A stretch of 64,000 nt of DNA from an uncultured Roseburia sp. (GTDB lineage: Bacteria > Bacillota > Clostridia > Lachnospirales > Lachnospiraceae), in the NCBI GenBank assembly GCA_947174805.1, contig CAMWKH010000006.1, forward strand, positions 49,473 to 113,472, in the 5' to 3' direction. The notes below the pieces were generated by a model, which saw only the letters and a list, made by a program, of their open reading frames with translations, had not been told where the DNA came from and did not search any database. Positions 53,491-62,385 of the stretch are shown piece after piece. The position numbers and the translations under genes are program-made. Position 1 is the first letter of the stretch, and every line of letters begins with the position of its first letter.

Positions 53491-53917
53491 AAAAGTGATG
53501 GACCATTTTAACAACCCCAGAAATGTGGGGGAACTTCATAACCCCAGCGGAGTGGGAACTGTGGGCAACGCAAAATGCGGGGATATTATGCGGATGTATT
53601 TTGACATAGACGAAAAGGGCGTTATCAGGGATGTAAAATTTAAAACATTTGGCTGCGGTGCAGCTGTCGCCACAAGCAGCATGGCCACGGAGCTGGTAAA
53701 GGGAAAAACGGTGCAGGAGGCCCTCGCCGTCACCAATCAGGCGGTTATGGAGGCCCTAGACGGCCTGCCCCCGGTGAAAGTGCACTGTTCCCTTTTGGCG
53801 GAGGAGGCCATTCATGCGGCTTTGTGGGATTATGCCCAGAAAAATAACCTTGTGATAGAGGGGCTGAAAAAACCAGTGGAGGATATTTCGGAGATAGAAG
53901 AGGAAGAAGAGTATTAG
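53480..53917 (+). CDS. nifU: Fe-S cluster assembly scaffold (NifU N-terminal/IscU type)
   Basis: A 145-residue scaffold with the three cluster-ligating cysteines: C33 (NAKCGD), C59 (FGCGAAVATSS) and C103 (VHCSLLAEEA). It starts inside nifS, so the donor and scaffold are made together. The very acidic end (SEIEEEEEY) is outside the conserved domain. Only the U domain is present, as in clostridial two-gene ISC systems without HscA/HscB. Confidence 0.95.
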   Translation: MYSEKVMDHFNNPRNVGELHNPSGVGTVGNAKCGDIMRMYFDIDEKGVIRDVKFKTFGCGAAVATSSMATELVKGKTVQEALAVTNQAVMEALDGLPPVKVHCSLLAEEAIHAALWDYAQKNNLVIEGLKKPVEDISEIEEEEEY

Positions 53918-53934
53918 AGAAAAATGATAAAGTG

Positions 53935-53943
53935 TGGTATAAT
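53935..53943 (+). promoter_or_regulatory. Extended -10 promoter for the sensor kinase gene
   Basis: TGgTATAAT, 67 bp upstream of ATG 54011. A possible -35 TTAGAG (53914-53919) overlaps the end of nifU. Confidence 0.5.
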
Positions 53944-54010
53944 GTTCCGTGGAGATGAATGCTTAGAAGGGGAGTTTCTGCAGTGAAAGGCCAGGGGTAG
54001 GTGTAAGAGT

Positions 54011-55033
54011 ATGAAAAAAATTAATTTAAAAATCATATCGGTACACGGGGTATTATCCTTTTTTGCAATCCTAATGGTTCTAATGGGAGTGTTTTGGGAT
54101 TATATCCCTTCCAGGGGAATCCGGGCTGCTCTCCTTGGGTTGGGCACTGGGATTTTTCTGCTGGTGTATCTATGGCGCCTAAACCAGAAGCAGCAGCAAT
54201 TTAATTTTGCAAATGATATCTGTGAGACTGTGGATGCCCTTATGGATGGATGCAGCCCGGAGAATTACTGCCCCTATGAAGATTCCCAGGTTTCCAAAGT
54301 CCAGGGAAAACTTTTGCAGTACTATGACTTTATGCGGGAGGGACAAAGCCAAAGCGATCAGGCCAAGCAGACTATTCAGGAGTTAGTCAGCGACATCTCT
54401 CATCAAGTGAAAACACCCATTGCAAATATTCAGATGTTTACGAATATATTACAGCAGCATCATTTGTCCGATGAAAAACGGGCTGAATTTCTCAACACTA
54501 TGGCGGCCCAGATTAATAAGCTGGATTTTCTCATGCAGTCCCTGATTAAAATGTCCCGTCTGGAAACAGGGACTTTTATTCTCCATATGGAGGAGAGCAG
54601 TTTATATCATACCATCGCCCAAGCGGTGAACGGTATATGGGCGAAATCAGGGCAGAAAAACATTCAGATTGACGTGGAATGCGACAGTCAGACGGCTGTC
54701 AGGCATGATAGGAAATGGACGGCGGAGGCATTGGAAAACATATTGGACAATGCGGTAAAATATACGCCGGAGGGTGGAAATATCCGGGTGAGTGTCCGTC
54801 CATGGCAGTTTTATACCAGGATAGATATTTCCGATACGGGAATAGGAATTGGAGTTGAACATTATAATGACGTGTTTAAGCGGTTTTATCGGGCCCAGGA
54901 AGTGGCTGCTGTGGAAGGGGTTGGATTAGGACTGTATTTGGCCCGCGGCATTATTGCCAGGCAGAAAGGATATATCAGTGTAAAATCAGAAAAAGGAAAA
55001 GGCACTACCTTTTCCGTATTTCTGCTGAACTGA
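54011..55033 (+). CDS. Intramembrane-sensing histidine kinase (BceS-like)
   Basis: A 340-residue kinase with two membrane helices (about 11-30 and 36-56) joined by only a few outside residues, the layout of kinases that sense through an ABC transporter. The phospho-acceptor His is in SDISHQVKTPIANIQM, and the ATPase domain has ENILDNAVKYTPEGG (N), ISDTGIGI (G1) and GVGLGLYLARGI (G2). It overlaps the following ATPase frame, and an FtsX permease comes next. No response-regulator gene lies on either side, although such modules normally start with one. The 93-bp gap after nifU contains no regulator remnant that I can see. Confidence 0.88.
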   Translation: MKKINLKIISVHGVLSFFAILMVLMGVFWDYIPSRGIRAALLGLGTGIFLLVYLWRLNQKQQQFNFANDICETVDALMDGCSPENYCPYEDSQVSKVQGKLLQYYDFMREGQSQSDQAKQTIQELVSDISHQVKTPIANIQMFTNILQQHHLSDEKRAEFLNTMAAQINKLDFLMQSLIKMSRLETGTFILHMEESSLYHTIAQAVNGIWAKSGQKNIQIDVECDSQTAVRHDRKWTAEALENILDNAVKYTPEGGNIRVSVRPWQFYTRIDISDTGIGIGVEHYNDVFKRFYRAQEVAAVEGVGLGLYLARGIIARQKGYISVKSEKGKGTTFSVFLLN

Positions 55034-55068
55034 TGTTATGTTTTTTAGGACAAGGCGGGGATGGAATA

Positions 55069-55734
55069 GTGGATATCGTGACGTTACATAATGTGAAAAA
55101 ATATTTTGGAGAAGGTTTTGGACAGGTGAAAGCAATAGACGGCATCAATCTTTCATTTGAGAAGAGCAAATTTACCGCTATTGTGGGGGCGTCCGGCTCC
55201 GGAAAGACTACCCTTTTAAATATGATAGGGGGATTGTACGAACCCACTGAGGGGACGGTGATTGTTGACGGTACAAATTTAGCAGAGTTGACGGAGGAAG
55301 AGTTGACCGTGTTTCGCCGCAGGAAGATAGGTTTTGTGTTCCAGGATTATAATCTGATTCCGGAAATGACAATACGGGAGAATATTTTATTTCCCCTTGC
55401 GCTGGACGATTCCCGGCCAAACGATGCGTATTTTGCGGAAGTTGTCTCGGCTTTGGGATTGGGGCGTCAATTAGACAAATTTCCCTATATGCTCTCAGGG
55501 GGCGGTCAGCAGTGTGCTGCCATTGCAAGAGCTTTAATCAATAAAAACTCCATTATCCTGGCTGACGAGCCAACCGGGAGTTTTGACGCCAAGACCAGCC
55601 AAAATGTAGCGGGACTTTTAAAAATGACTGCGGAAGCGTTTCATCAGACACTTATTTTGATAACACACAATTTGGAACTTTCCCAGCTTGCGGACCGCAT
55701 GGTGTGTCTGCAGGACGGCCGTATAGTGACATAA
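55069..55734 (+). CDS. ABC transporter ATP-binding protein (FtsE/MacB/BceA-like) with altered signature
   Basis: A 221-residue ATPase for the downstream FtsX permease. Walker A (GASGSGKTT), the Q-loop region (VFQDYNLIPEMTI), Walker B (SIILADEPTGSFD) and the H-loop (LITHN) are intact. The signature reads LSGGGQQCAAIARAL where LSGGQQQRVAIARAL is standard: Gly replaces Gln at the fifth position and Cys replaces Arg after QQ. Start GTG 55069 is favoured by a purine-rich AAGGCGGGG ahead of it; the frame also has ATG 55033 overlapping the kinase stop. A terminator follows, so the permease is on its own transcript. Confidence 0.85.
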   Translation: MDIVTLHNVKKYFGEGFGQVKAIDGINLSFEKSKFTAIVGASGSGKTTLLNMIGGLYEPTEGTVIVDGTNLAELTEEELTVFRRRKIGFVFQDYNLIPEMTIRENILFPLALDDSRPNDAYFAEVVSALGLGRQLDKFPYMLSGGGQQCAAIARALINKNSIILADEPTGSFDAKTSQNVAGLLKMTAEAFHQTLILITHNLELSQLADRMVCLQDGRIVT

Positions 55735-55745
55735 GTATTAGTTTT

Positions 55746-55779
55746 AGCGCCTTTATCTTGGGGCGCTTTCTTTATTTTA
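55746..55779 (+). terminator. Rho-independent terminator after the ABC ATPase gene
   Basis: AGCGCC (55746-55751) and GGCGCT (55762-55767) form a short stem followed by TTTCTTTATTTT. Confidence 0.7.
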
Positions 55780-55785
55780 TGGAAT

Positions 55786-55818
55786 AGGTACAAAAATGTA
55801 CCTTTGCTGTACCTTTCA
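55786..55818. promoter_or_regulatory. BceR-like operator: inverted repeat plus 11-bp direct repeat
   Basis: AGGTACA-N4-TGTACCT (55786-55803) is a perfect dyad resembling the TnACA-N4-TGTAA site of BceR-type response regulators. A second TGTACCT begins exactly 11 bp after the first, giving tandem TGTACCTTT units at 55797 and 55808. It lies upstream of the permease promoter, an activator position. Confidence 0.65.
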
Positions 55819-55831
55819 TGTGACACTGAGG

Positions 55832-55840
55832 TGTTATGAT
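55832..55840 (+). promoter_or_regulatory. Extended -10 promoter of the FtsX permease gene
   Basis: TGtTATGAT, 33 bp upstream of ATG 55873, with no convincing -35 box. That fits a promoter needing the activator predicted from the adjacent repeats. Confidence 0.5.
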
Positions 55841-55872
55841 TCTGCCAGTAAGAATTACAGGAGGGAATACTT

Positions 55873-58464
55873 ATGAGAGAAATGTTAAGAATTCTTGCCA
55901 GACGCAGCTTCGCCGCCAGCAGGATGCGAAACTTTATTGCGGTGCTGGCCATTGCCTTGACTGCCGTTTTGTTTACATCTGTCACCACGATTGGGATAGG
56001 AACCACCCAGTCCATGACCCTTGCCATGCAAATGCAAAAGGGAAGTAAGTCAGACGGGGATTTCCGCAATATGACGTTGGAACAATTTGAGGCTATGGGA
56101 AAGGCTGACTTTGTGGAAACAGCCGGTTTGCGCATGCCGGTGGCATTTTTGTCAAATGCATGCCATCATGTGATTGAATTTGACGTGTTGGATGAGACAC
56201 AGGCGGAACTGACTTTTTGTATGCCCAGCCATGGCAGCGTGCCAAAAGCAGAAAACGAGATTGTGACTTCAGATTTGGCCTTACAGGATTTGGGGGTGGA
56301 ACCAAAAATCGGTGCGGAAGTGCCCATTATGTTTACAGCCCATGGAAAAACTTATCAGCTGCCAATGGTAGTGTCCGGATGGTATGAAGCCACCAGCGAC
56401 CAAATAAGTATGATGTGGTCCAATACTGCATTTCGGGATGCCCATTCAGAGATTTTCCAATACACCTACGGGGAGGACCGGGAGATGGCGGGAACCTATT
56501 GGTCTGACTTTACTTCCAAAAGTTCCGTGGGGTTAAAGGATAAAATGAAGGATTTGGCCGTCAGCCTGGGGGGCGACCCGGAAAACCTAGACGCAGATAA
56601 TTATCTCCCCGCAGTAGTAAACAGCACGACACATCAGACCTTTGAGTTTAGTTCTGTTGCTATAGTTTCGGTATTTGTACTATTGTTTATTTTCTGTGGA
56701 TACCTTTTGATTTACAACGTGTTTGATATTGCTGTGATGCAGGAAATCCGCCGTTATGGGCTTTACCGCACCATTGGCATGGGTAAGGGACAGTTGAAAA
56801 AGCTTATTAACCGGCAGGCTGTCTGGCTGTCCTGCATCGGCATTCCCCTGGGGCTTGTGATTGGATTTCTCATTGGCAAAGCTGCCCTGCCCTTTATTAT
56901 GAATGCAGATGCCAGCGGTTACAAAAATAGGCCCGCCCAGGTGTCACCTTCCCCTGTTATCTTTTTGGGCGGGGCATTGCTGGCAGCATTTACCGTTTTT
57001 TTAAGCACCCGCAAGCCAGTGAGAATGGCGGCGGGCATCCCCCCTATTGAGGCATTTCGCTATGTGGAGAGGGGTGCGGGAAAGCGCAGGAAAAAGAAAA
57101 GTGCCTCCGGTGCAGACATTCCCCGTCTTGCCTGGTCTAATTTGGGAAGGAACCCCCGCCGCAGTGCCTTTATCATCGTGTCTCTCATGCTGTGTGTTAT
57201 ATTGCTGAATTGTGTTGGAACCATATCTTCCAGCCTGGATATTGAAAAGCAGGTGTCTTATATGATACGGACAGATTTTGCCATTACCAATGCGGCCAGC
57301 TCTAATCTCATAAAGGGATTTGTGTCCCGGGAGGATAAATTGAATCCCCAGGCCGTCAGGGATATTGGGAACCGGCCGGGCATAACAGAGGGTGCGCCGG
57401 TGTATAAAAATACCATCGAGGATAGGAATGTTACCTATGATTTTGGACACTCCTGCACAAAAGAAATTTACACCAACGAAAACAATGGAATGGAATTTGG
57501 TTTTGACAGTCAGTATATGAAATTTGGCCTGGGGGATGATAAGCGTCCTATTTGTAACGTCTATGGTATGGAGGAATGCGCCATTGCCAGAATGGATATA
57601 CGCCAGGGAGAAAAGGATGCCCATTTGCTCTACGAGAAAATGTCAAGAGGGGAGGGAGTCCTTGTGGGTGTAGAAGTCAATCGTGTGAATATGCGCCCGA
57701 TTGAAGACTTGGATTTCGTGGATGTGGGGCAGGTGATTACCGTCTACAAAGACGGGCATCCTGTGAGGAAGCTGCCGGTTCTGGCAAAAGCGGCTATCAA
57801 TGGGGATGATGCGGAAATTGGATATACCTGCAACGGCCCCACTGAAGTTGGGGGTGACGGCCTGTTTCTCTACCTGCCTGACAACATTTATAAAGAACTG
57901 TATGACGAGCCGGTTGTCTATAAATATGCTTTTAATGTAGAAGAGGAGCATCAGGGGGAAATGGCCGAATTTTTGGAGGATTATACTTCCAATGTGGATA
58001 CCAGTGTCAGTTATTTGACAGCCCAGTCGGCCCGGGAGAATGCCTTGAGGACCCGGACAATGATTCACTTTGTGGGGGGGATGGCCGGTACTATTTTTGG
58101 CTTTGCAGGGGTATTAAACCTCATTAATACCTTGATTACCACAATTCTAACCCGGCGGCATGAATTTGCAACGATGCAAAGTATTGGTATGACCCGCGGG
58201 CAGCTTACAAAAATGATGGTATTTGAGAGTGTTTATTATGCCCTTGGGGCATGTCTTTTGGGATTGCTCTGGGCGGCGGTGATGAATCTGACATTGATTT
58301 TTGGCATTCTAAATTCCAGGTGGGAATATACGTTCCATTTCACACTGGTGCCAGCCCTTGGTGTCAGTATTGTGCTGTTGCTTGTGTCTGGAATTGTCCC
58401 GGTTTTAGCCCTGAAAGTCTTTAACAAGGGCAGCATTGTGGAACAGCTCCGCGTGGCGGAATAA
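55873..58464 (+). CDS. FtsX-family ABC transporter permease
   Basis: An 863-residue permease with two FtsX halves. One N-terminal membrane helix (about 20-42) precedes an outside domain (about 45-258). Three helices follow (about 260-380), then a helix at about 432-452, a second outside domain (about 455-725) and three final helices (about 735-850). This eight-helix, two-ectodomain plan is that of exporter/peptide-defence permeases and differs from the ten-helix BceB. It should work with the ATPase at 55069 and be sensed by the intramembrane kinase. A GAGGG-type ribosome site precedes it. Substrate (antimicrobial peptide or lipoprotein) is inferred. Confidence 0.87.
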   Translation: MREMLRILARRSFAASRMRNFIAVLAIALTAVLFTSVTTIGIGTTQSMTLAMQMQKGSKSDGDFRNMTLEQFEAMGKADFVETAGLRMPVAFLSNACHHVIEFDVLDETQAELTFCMPSHGSVPKAENEIVTSDLALQDLGVEPKIGAEVPIMFTAHGKTYQLPMVVSGWYEATSDQISMMWSNTAFRDAHSEIFQYTYGEDREMAGTYWSDFTSKSSVGLKDKMKDLAVSLGGDPENLDADNYLPAVVNSTTHQTFEFSSVAIVSVFVLLFIFCGYLLIYNVFDIAVMQEIRRYGLYRTIGMGKGQLKKLINRQAVWLSCIGIPLGLVIGFLIGKAALPFIMNADASGYKNRPAQVSPSPVIFLGGALLAAFTVFLSTRKPVRMAAGIPPIEAFRYVERGAGKRRKKKSASGADIPRLAWSNLGRNPRRSAFIIVSLMLCVILLNCVGTISSSLDIEKQVSYMIRTDFAITNAASSNLIKGFVSREDKLNPQAVRDIGNRPGITEGAPVYKNTIEDRNVTYDFGHSCTKEIYTNENNGMEFGFDSQYMKFGLGDDKRPICNVYGMEECAIARMDIRQGEKDAHLLYEKMSRGEGVLVGVEVNRVNMRPIEDLDFVDVGQVITVYKDGHPVRKLPVLAKAAINGDDAEIGYTCNGPTEVGGDGLFLYLPDNIYKELYDEPVVYKYAFNVEEEHQGEMAEFLEDYTSNVDTSVSYLTAQSARENALRTRTMIHFVGGMAGTIFGFAGVLNLINTLITTILTRRHEFATMQSIGMTRGQLTKMMVFESVYYALGACLLGLLWAAVMNLTLIFGILNSRWEYTFHFTLVPALGVSIVLLLVSGIVPVLALKVFNKGSIVEQLRVAE

Positions 58465-58502
58465 AAAAGATAGGATATGTTTATGGAAAGCATTTTAAAG
58501 GC

Positions 58503-58643
58503 ATGGGGCTGAAAAAATATTATGGGAAAGACGACACAATGGTAAAGGCGCTGGACAGCCTGCCCAACAATCTTTCCGGCGGCCAGCAGCAGCGTGTGGC
58601 CATTGCACTTTTTAAAGTTTATAAAATTTTCAGAAAATTTTAG
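58503..58643 (+). pseudogene. Internally deleted ABC ATPase relic
   Basis: This 46-codon frame reads GLKKYYGKDDTMVKALDS, the standard N-terminus of an FtsX-partner ATPase. It then jumps directly to LPNNLSGGQQQRVAIA, the signature region, and ends in unrelated residues (LFKVYKIFRKF). About 110 residues, including Walker A and the Q-loop, are missing between the two pieces, and Walker B and everything after are missing at the end. It lies just downstream of the FtsX gene on the same strand and its last bases run into the CIRCE element of clpB. It cannot be a working ATPase. Confidence 0.8.
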
Positions 58644-58666
58644 CACTCACCTCTTGACTGTGCTAA
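58640..58666. promoter_or_regulatory. CIRCE element (HrcA operator) of clpB
   Basis: TTAGCACTC (58640-58648), nine bases, then CTGTGCTAA (58658-58666). The left arm is perfect and the right arm has seven of nine consensus bases. It overlaps the clpB -35 box, the usual place for HrcA repression. Confidence 0.88.
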
Positions 58667-58682
58667 CAATAGGTGATATAGT
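58654..58682 (+). promoter_or_regulatory. Sigma-A promoter of clpB
   Basis: TTGACT (58654-58659), a 17-bp spacer and TATAGT (58677-58682). The long leader to ATG 58846 (about 155 nt) shows no gene. Confidence 0.75.
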
Positions 58683-58845
58683 TCACTTAAACCAGTAATA
58701 AGATTTCCGGTTTTACAAAAAAGGTTATAATTTACCCAAAATCCGAAAATCCTAAGAGGAAGAATATATTTTACCGGTTTACAAAGAGCAATACTGACCG
58801 TAAATGGCAGAAGTTTTGTCTGCGCAGCAAGAGAGGGGTGTTATT

Positions 58846-61437
58846 ATGAACATACAGAAATTTACACAAAAGTCAGTGGAAGCGATCAACGATTGTGAAA
58901 AGCTTGCCTATGAATACGGCAACCAGGAGATTGAGCAGGAGCATTTGCTCGTAGCCCTTCTGCGCCAGCAGGACGGCTTAATCCAGAAAATGATTGAGAA
59001 GATGGAAATTAATAAAGAGCATTTTATGGACAATGCCATCCGACATTTGGAGAAGCGGGTGAAAGTCTCAGGCGGGCAGATTTATATGGGGCAGGCCTTA
59101 AATAAAGTATTAATCAGTGCCGAGGATGAGGCAAAGGCCATGGGAGACGAGTATGTTTCTGTGGAGCATTTGTTTTTGTCCATGATAAAATATCCGAACC
59201 CTGCCTTAAAGGAAATTTTTAAGGAGTACGGCATCACAAGGGACAGGTTTTTAACGGCCCTCTCCACGGTGCGGGGAAACCAGCGGGTGACAACGGACAA
59301 TCCCGAAGCCATTTATGATACATTGGAAAAATATGCCTATGATTTGGTGGAACGGGCCAGAAACCAGAAATTAGACCCGGTGATTGGCAGAGACGGAGAA
59401 ATCAGAAATGTAGTGCGCATCCTCTCCAGGAAAACAAAAAATAACCCGGTGCTTATCGGCGAGCCCGGAGTGGGAAAAACTGCAGTGGTGGAAGGTCTTG
59501 CCCAGCGCATTGTAAGAGGGGATGTTCCCGAGGGATTAAAGGATAAAAAACTTTTTGCACTGGATATGGGAGCCCTGGTGGCAGGGGCCAAGTACAGAGG
59601 GGAGTTTGAGGAGCGGCTGAAAGCCGTTTTGGATGAGGTGAAAAAATCTGACGGACAGATTATCCTCTTTATTGACGAACTGCACACCATTGTGGGGGCT
59701 GGGAAAACCGACGGTGCCATGGATGCGGGAAATATGTTAAAACCCATGCTGGCCAGAGGAGAGCTCCACTGTATCGGCGCCACCACCTTAGATGAATACA
59801 GGCAGTATATTGAAAAGGACGCAGCCCTGGAGCGCCGGTTCCAGCCGGTTATGGTGGAGGAACCCACCGTGGAAGATACCATTTCTATTTTAAGGGGATT
59901 AAAAGAGCGCTACGAGGTGTTCCACGGGGTTAAAATTGCAGACTCTGCCCTGGTGTCGGCGGCGGTGCTCTCCAACCGCTATATCTCCGACCGATTTCTG
60001 CCGGATAAGGCAATCGATTTGGTAGATGAGGCATGTGCCCTGATAAAGACGGAGCTTGACTCCATGCCCAGTGAATTAGATGAGTTAAACCGCCGGGTGA
60101 TGCAGCTTGAGATTGAGGAGACGGCCTTAAAAAAAGAGGAGGATACCTTAAGCAGAGAGCGTCTTGCCGCACTGCAGAAGGAACTGGCAGAGTTAAGGGA
60201 CGAGTTTTCCAGCAAAAAAGCCCAGTGGGACAACGAGAAAAATTCTGTGGAGCATTTGCAGAAGCTGAGAGAAGATTTGGAAAATGTGAAAAATGAGATA
60301 AAGCAGGCTCAGCAGAATTATGATTTGGAGAAAGCTGCAGAACTTCAGTACGGCAAACTGCCTGCACTGGAAAAGGCATTGGAAGCAGAGGAATCTAAAG
60401 TAAAAAGCGAGGAGTACTCTTTGGTTCACGAGAATGTCAGTGAGGAGGAAATCGCCCGTATTATCTCAAGATGGAGCGGGATTCCCGTGGCAAAACTTAC
60501 AGAGAGCGAGCGGAATAAAACCCTGCATTTGGACCAGGAACTCCACAGAAGGGTTGTGGGGCAGGACGACGGCGTAACCAAGGTGACAGAGGCCATTATA
60601 CGCTCCAAGGCAGGCATTAAAGACCCGGGAAAACCCATCGGTTCTTTCCTGTTTTTAGGGCCCACCGGGGTGGGAAAAACAGAGCTTGCAAAAGCTTTGG
60701 CAGAGAGCCTTTTTGACGATGAAAGCAATATGGTAAGGCTGGATATGTCCGAGTACATGGAGAAATATTCCGTGTCAAGGCTGATTGGGGCGCCTCCCGG
60801 ATATGTGGGTTACGACGAGGGAGGGCAGCTCACAGAGGCCGTTCGGAGAAAGCCCTACTCCGTGGTGCTTTTCGATGAGGTGGAAAAAGCCCACCCGGAT
60901 GTGTTTAACGTGCTTTTGCAGGTGCTTGACGACGGAAGGATTACAGATTCCCAGGGCCGTACCGTGGACTTTAAGAACACCATTATCATTATGACATCAA
61001 ACCTGGGCTCCGCCCATCTTCTTGAGGGAATGACAGAGGACGGCAGCATCTGCCCGGAGGCGGAAGAAGGGGTGATGCAGGAACTTCGGGGAAGTTTCCG
61101 GCCGGAATTTTTAAACCGTCTGGATGAGATTATTATGTTTAAGGCACTGACAAAAGACAATATCGGAAATATTATTCATCTTTTGATGGAAGAATTAAAC
61201 AGCAGGGTCAAAGACAAGGGAATCCAGGTGGAATTAAGCCCTGCTGCGGAGGATTATATAGTGGAGAACGGTTATGACCCGGTGTACGGGGCAAGGCCCT
61301 TAAAGCGTTTTCTCCAGAAATATGTGGAGACCCTTTCTGCTAAAATTATCTTGGCAGACCAGGTGAAAGGGGGAGATACCATTTATATTGATACGGTAAA
61401 CGGGGAGCTTAACGCTTCTGTGAGACATGGGCAGTGA
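58846..61437 (+). CDS. clpB: ATP-dependent disaggregase ClpB
   Basis: A heat-shock AAA+ chaperone that, with DnaK, threads proteins out of aggregates. The 863-residue protein has an N-terminal Clp-N domain (about 1-145) and a first AAA+ module with GEPGVGKT and Walker [15 protein letters not shown] middle coiled-coil domain (about 400-525) separates ClpB from ClpA/ClpC. The second AAA+ module has [29 protein letters not shown] and [13 protein letters not shown] 58846 follows GAGAGGGGTG and begins with the usual [10 protein letters not shown]; the longer frame adds 14 unsupported residues. CIRCE and a sigma-A promoter indicate HrcA control. Confidence 0.97.
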   Translation: MNIQKFTQKSVEAINDCEKLAYEYGNQEIEQEHLLVALLRQQDGLIQKMIEKMEINKEHFMDNAIRHLEKRVKVSGGQIYMGQALNKVLISAEDEAKAMGDEYVSVEHLFLSMIKYPNPALKEIFKEYGITRDRFLTALSTVRGNQRVTTDNPEAIYDTLEKYAYDLVERARNQKLDPVIGRDGEIRNVVRILSRKTKNNPVLIGEPGVGKTAVVEGLAQRIVRGDVPEGLKDKKLFALDMGALVAGAKYRGEFEERLKAVLDEVKKSDGQIILFIDELHTIVGAGKTDGAMDAGNMLKPMLARGELHCIGATTLDEYRQYIEKDAALERRFQPVMVEEPTVEDTISILRGLKERYEVFHGVKIADSALVSAAVLSNRYISDRFLPDKAIDLVDEACALIKTELDSMPSELDELNRRVMQLEIEETALKKEEDTLSRERLAALQKELAELRDEFSSKKAQWDNEKNSVEHLQKLREDLENVKNEIKQAQQNYDLEKAAELQYGKLPALEKALEAEESKVKSEEYSLVHENVSEEEIARIISRWSGIPVAKLTESERNKTLHLDQELHRRVVGQDDGVTKVTEAIIRSKAGIKDPGKPIGSFLFLGPTGVGKTELAKALAESLFDDESNMVRLDMSEYMEKYSVSRLIGAPPGYVGYDEGGQLTEAVRRKPYSVVLFDEVEKAHPDVFNVLLQVLDDGRITDSQGRTVDFKNTIIIMTSNLGSAHLLEGMTEDGSICPEAEEGVMQELRGSFRPEFLNRLDEIIMFKALTKDNIGNIIHLLMEELNSRVKDKGIQVELSPAAEDYIVENGYDPVYGARPLKRFLQKYVETLSAKIILADQVKGGDTIYIDTVNGELNASVRHGQ

Positions 61438-61455
61438 TAACCTGCTGGAAAAATT

Positions 61456-61500
61456 ATGCCGGAATGGCCCGTACTTTCGGGGTATTCCGGCATTTCTTCC
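61456..61500. terminator. Rho-independent terminator after clpB
   Basis: ATGCCGGAAT...CCCG pairs with CGGG...ATTCCGGCAT around TACTTT, followed by TTCTTCC. The A/T-rich flanks on both sides would allow some action on either strand. Confidence 0.8.
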
Positions 61501-61608
61501 TGTTTTGTCTATCATAGCAAAAAGAAACCTTAAGGAAAAAGTAATTATGAAATAATGGCAGGAATTTGCGATAGCTTATGGAAAATGAATGTGTAAGGAA
61601 GGCTTTAT

Positions 61609-62100
61609 ATGCGTAAGAAAAATCTTATAATAGTAAGCTGTCTGGTTCTTGTAACCGGTGCGTTATTAGGACTAGAAGGGTGCAGCAGTATATCCTCCAA
61701 ATCAACTCAGACAAAAGAGACAGCAACCGTTCCTAAGGTTGACGATACTACAGCAGAATGGGATGTGGAGGGGCAAAATGATGGAACGGAATCTAAAGGC
61801 TGCCAGGGAGATTGCGACAATTTGGGTGAAGTGGAGATTGTGAACGATGCCGAATTTGGCAACCCAAAAGAAGTGTTGGAAAATATGCCGATTACCTCAA
61901 ATGTTGCGGTTAAAAAAACAGGGGAGTATGTTTTTCCTATTATGAGGGTTAATGAATCCGGGGATATGCTTATGATGGATTGGACATATCATGGATACAA
62001 TTTTGCTATCTATGGGAAATCACCCCAGGATACAAGTGATAGAGATATGGCAGGAAAGATTGCGTTAGCAATGATATACAATTTGAGCGGAGGGGAATAA
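61609..62100 (+). CDS. Putative lipoprotein of unknown function
   Basis: A 163-residue exported protein. The signal peptide ends in a lipobox (GLEGC, Cys about 25). A Ser/Thr/Lys/Asp linker (26-60) contains CQGDC. The remaining domain (about 70-163) has DAEFGNPKEVLENMPI and WTYHGYNFAIYGKS and reads like a small globular alpha/beta fold. No family is recognised. Relatives with similar endings are often found as single lipoproteins in clostridia. AAGGAAGG precedes ATG 61609. Confidence 0.65.
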   Translation: MRKKNLIIVSCLVLVTGALLGLEGCSSISSKSTQTKETATVPKVDDTTAEWDVEGQNDGTESKGCQGDCDNLGEVEIVNDAEFGNPKEVLENMPITSNVAVKKTGEYVFPIMRVNESGDMLMMDWTYHGYNFAIYGKSPQDTSDRDMAGKIALAMIYNLSGGE

Positions 62101-62113
62101 TTGTATTCATGTG

Positions 62114-62140
62114 AAACAAAAAATGGGAGTGCGCCCCATT
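62114..62140 (-). terminator. Terminator of the minus-strand HTH/membrane-protein operon
   Basis: Read on the minus strand, AATGGG and CCCATT form a short stem around GCGCACT, followed by TTTTTGTTT. It lies about 70 bp after the 56-residue gene; 62141-62212 holds no other feature. Confidence 0.65.
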
Positions 62141-62212
62141 GCAGTTGGCATAATCAATTATGTCAATCAAAATCACACACAGTAACGGCGTTAGAGCAGA
62201 AACCTTATGAAA

Positions 62213-62383
62213 TTATTTTTTTCTGTTTACACAGCAGAGCAATAAAGCGATAGAATTGCACATTAATCCAAACGGCAGTAAAATTCTATTTTCGCCTTGT
62301 TGGTAAATACAAATGGAAATACAGACAAGCCCTATGATTGAAAGTAGAATTCCGATAATAGCCATAATTCGTTTTGAACCCAT
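62213..62383 (-). CDS. 56-residue membrane protein paired with the HTH regulator
   Basis: A short gene that begins 2 bp after the stop of the HTH gene, with AGAGGTGAT as ribosome site inside that gene's end. The product has two membrane helices (about 6-27 and 34-52) joined by a short QQGENR loop, and ends in NRKK. Spacing, ribosome site and the clean two-helix design support it as a genuine partner of the membrane-anchored regulator. No family name can be given. Confidence 0.65.
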   Translation of the reverse strand: MGSKRIMAIIGILLSIIGLVCISICIYQQGENRILLPFGLMCNSIALLLCCVNRKK

Positions 62384-62385
62384 AG

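Noticed and set aside
53918..54010. Searched for a response-regulator remnant before the sensor kinase
   Set aside because: The 93-bp gap holds a -10 box and a ribosome site but no receiver or winged-helix codons in any frame.
57001..57624. A 207-codon minus-strand frame inside the FtsX permease
   Set aside because: Antisense shadow of a well-supported membrane protein; no promoter or ribosome site.
59337..59882. A 181-codon minus-strand frame inside clpB
   Set aside because: Antisense to the first AAA+ module of ClpB; Ser/Pro-rich composition typical of shadow frames.
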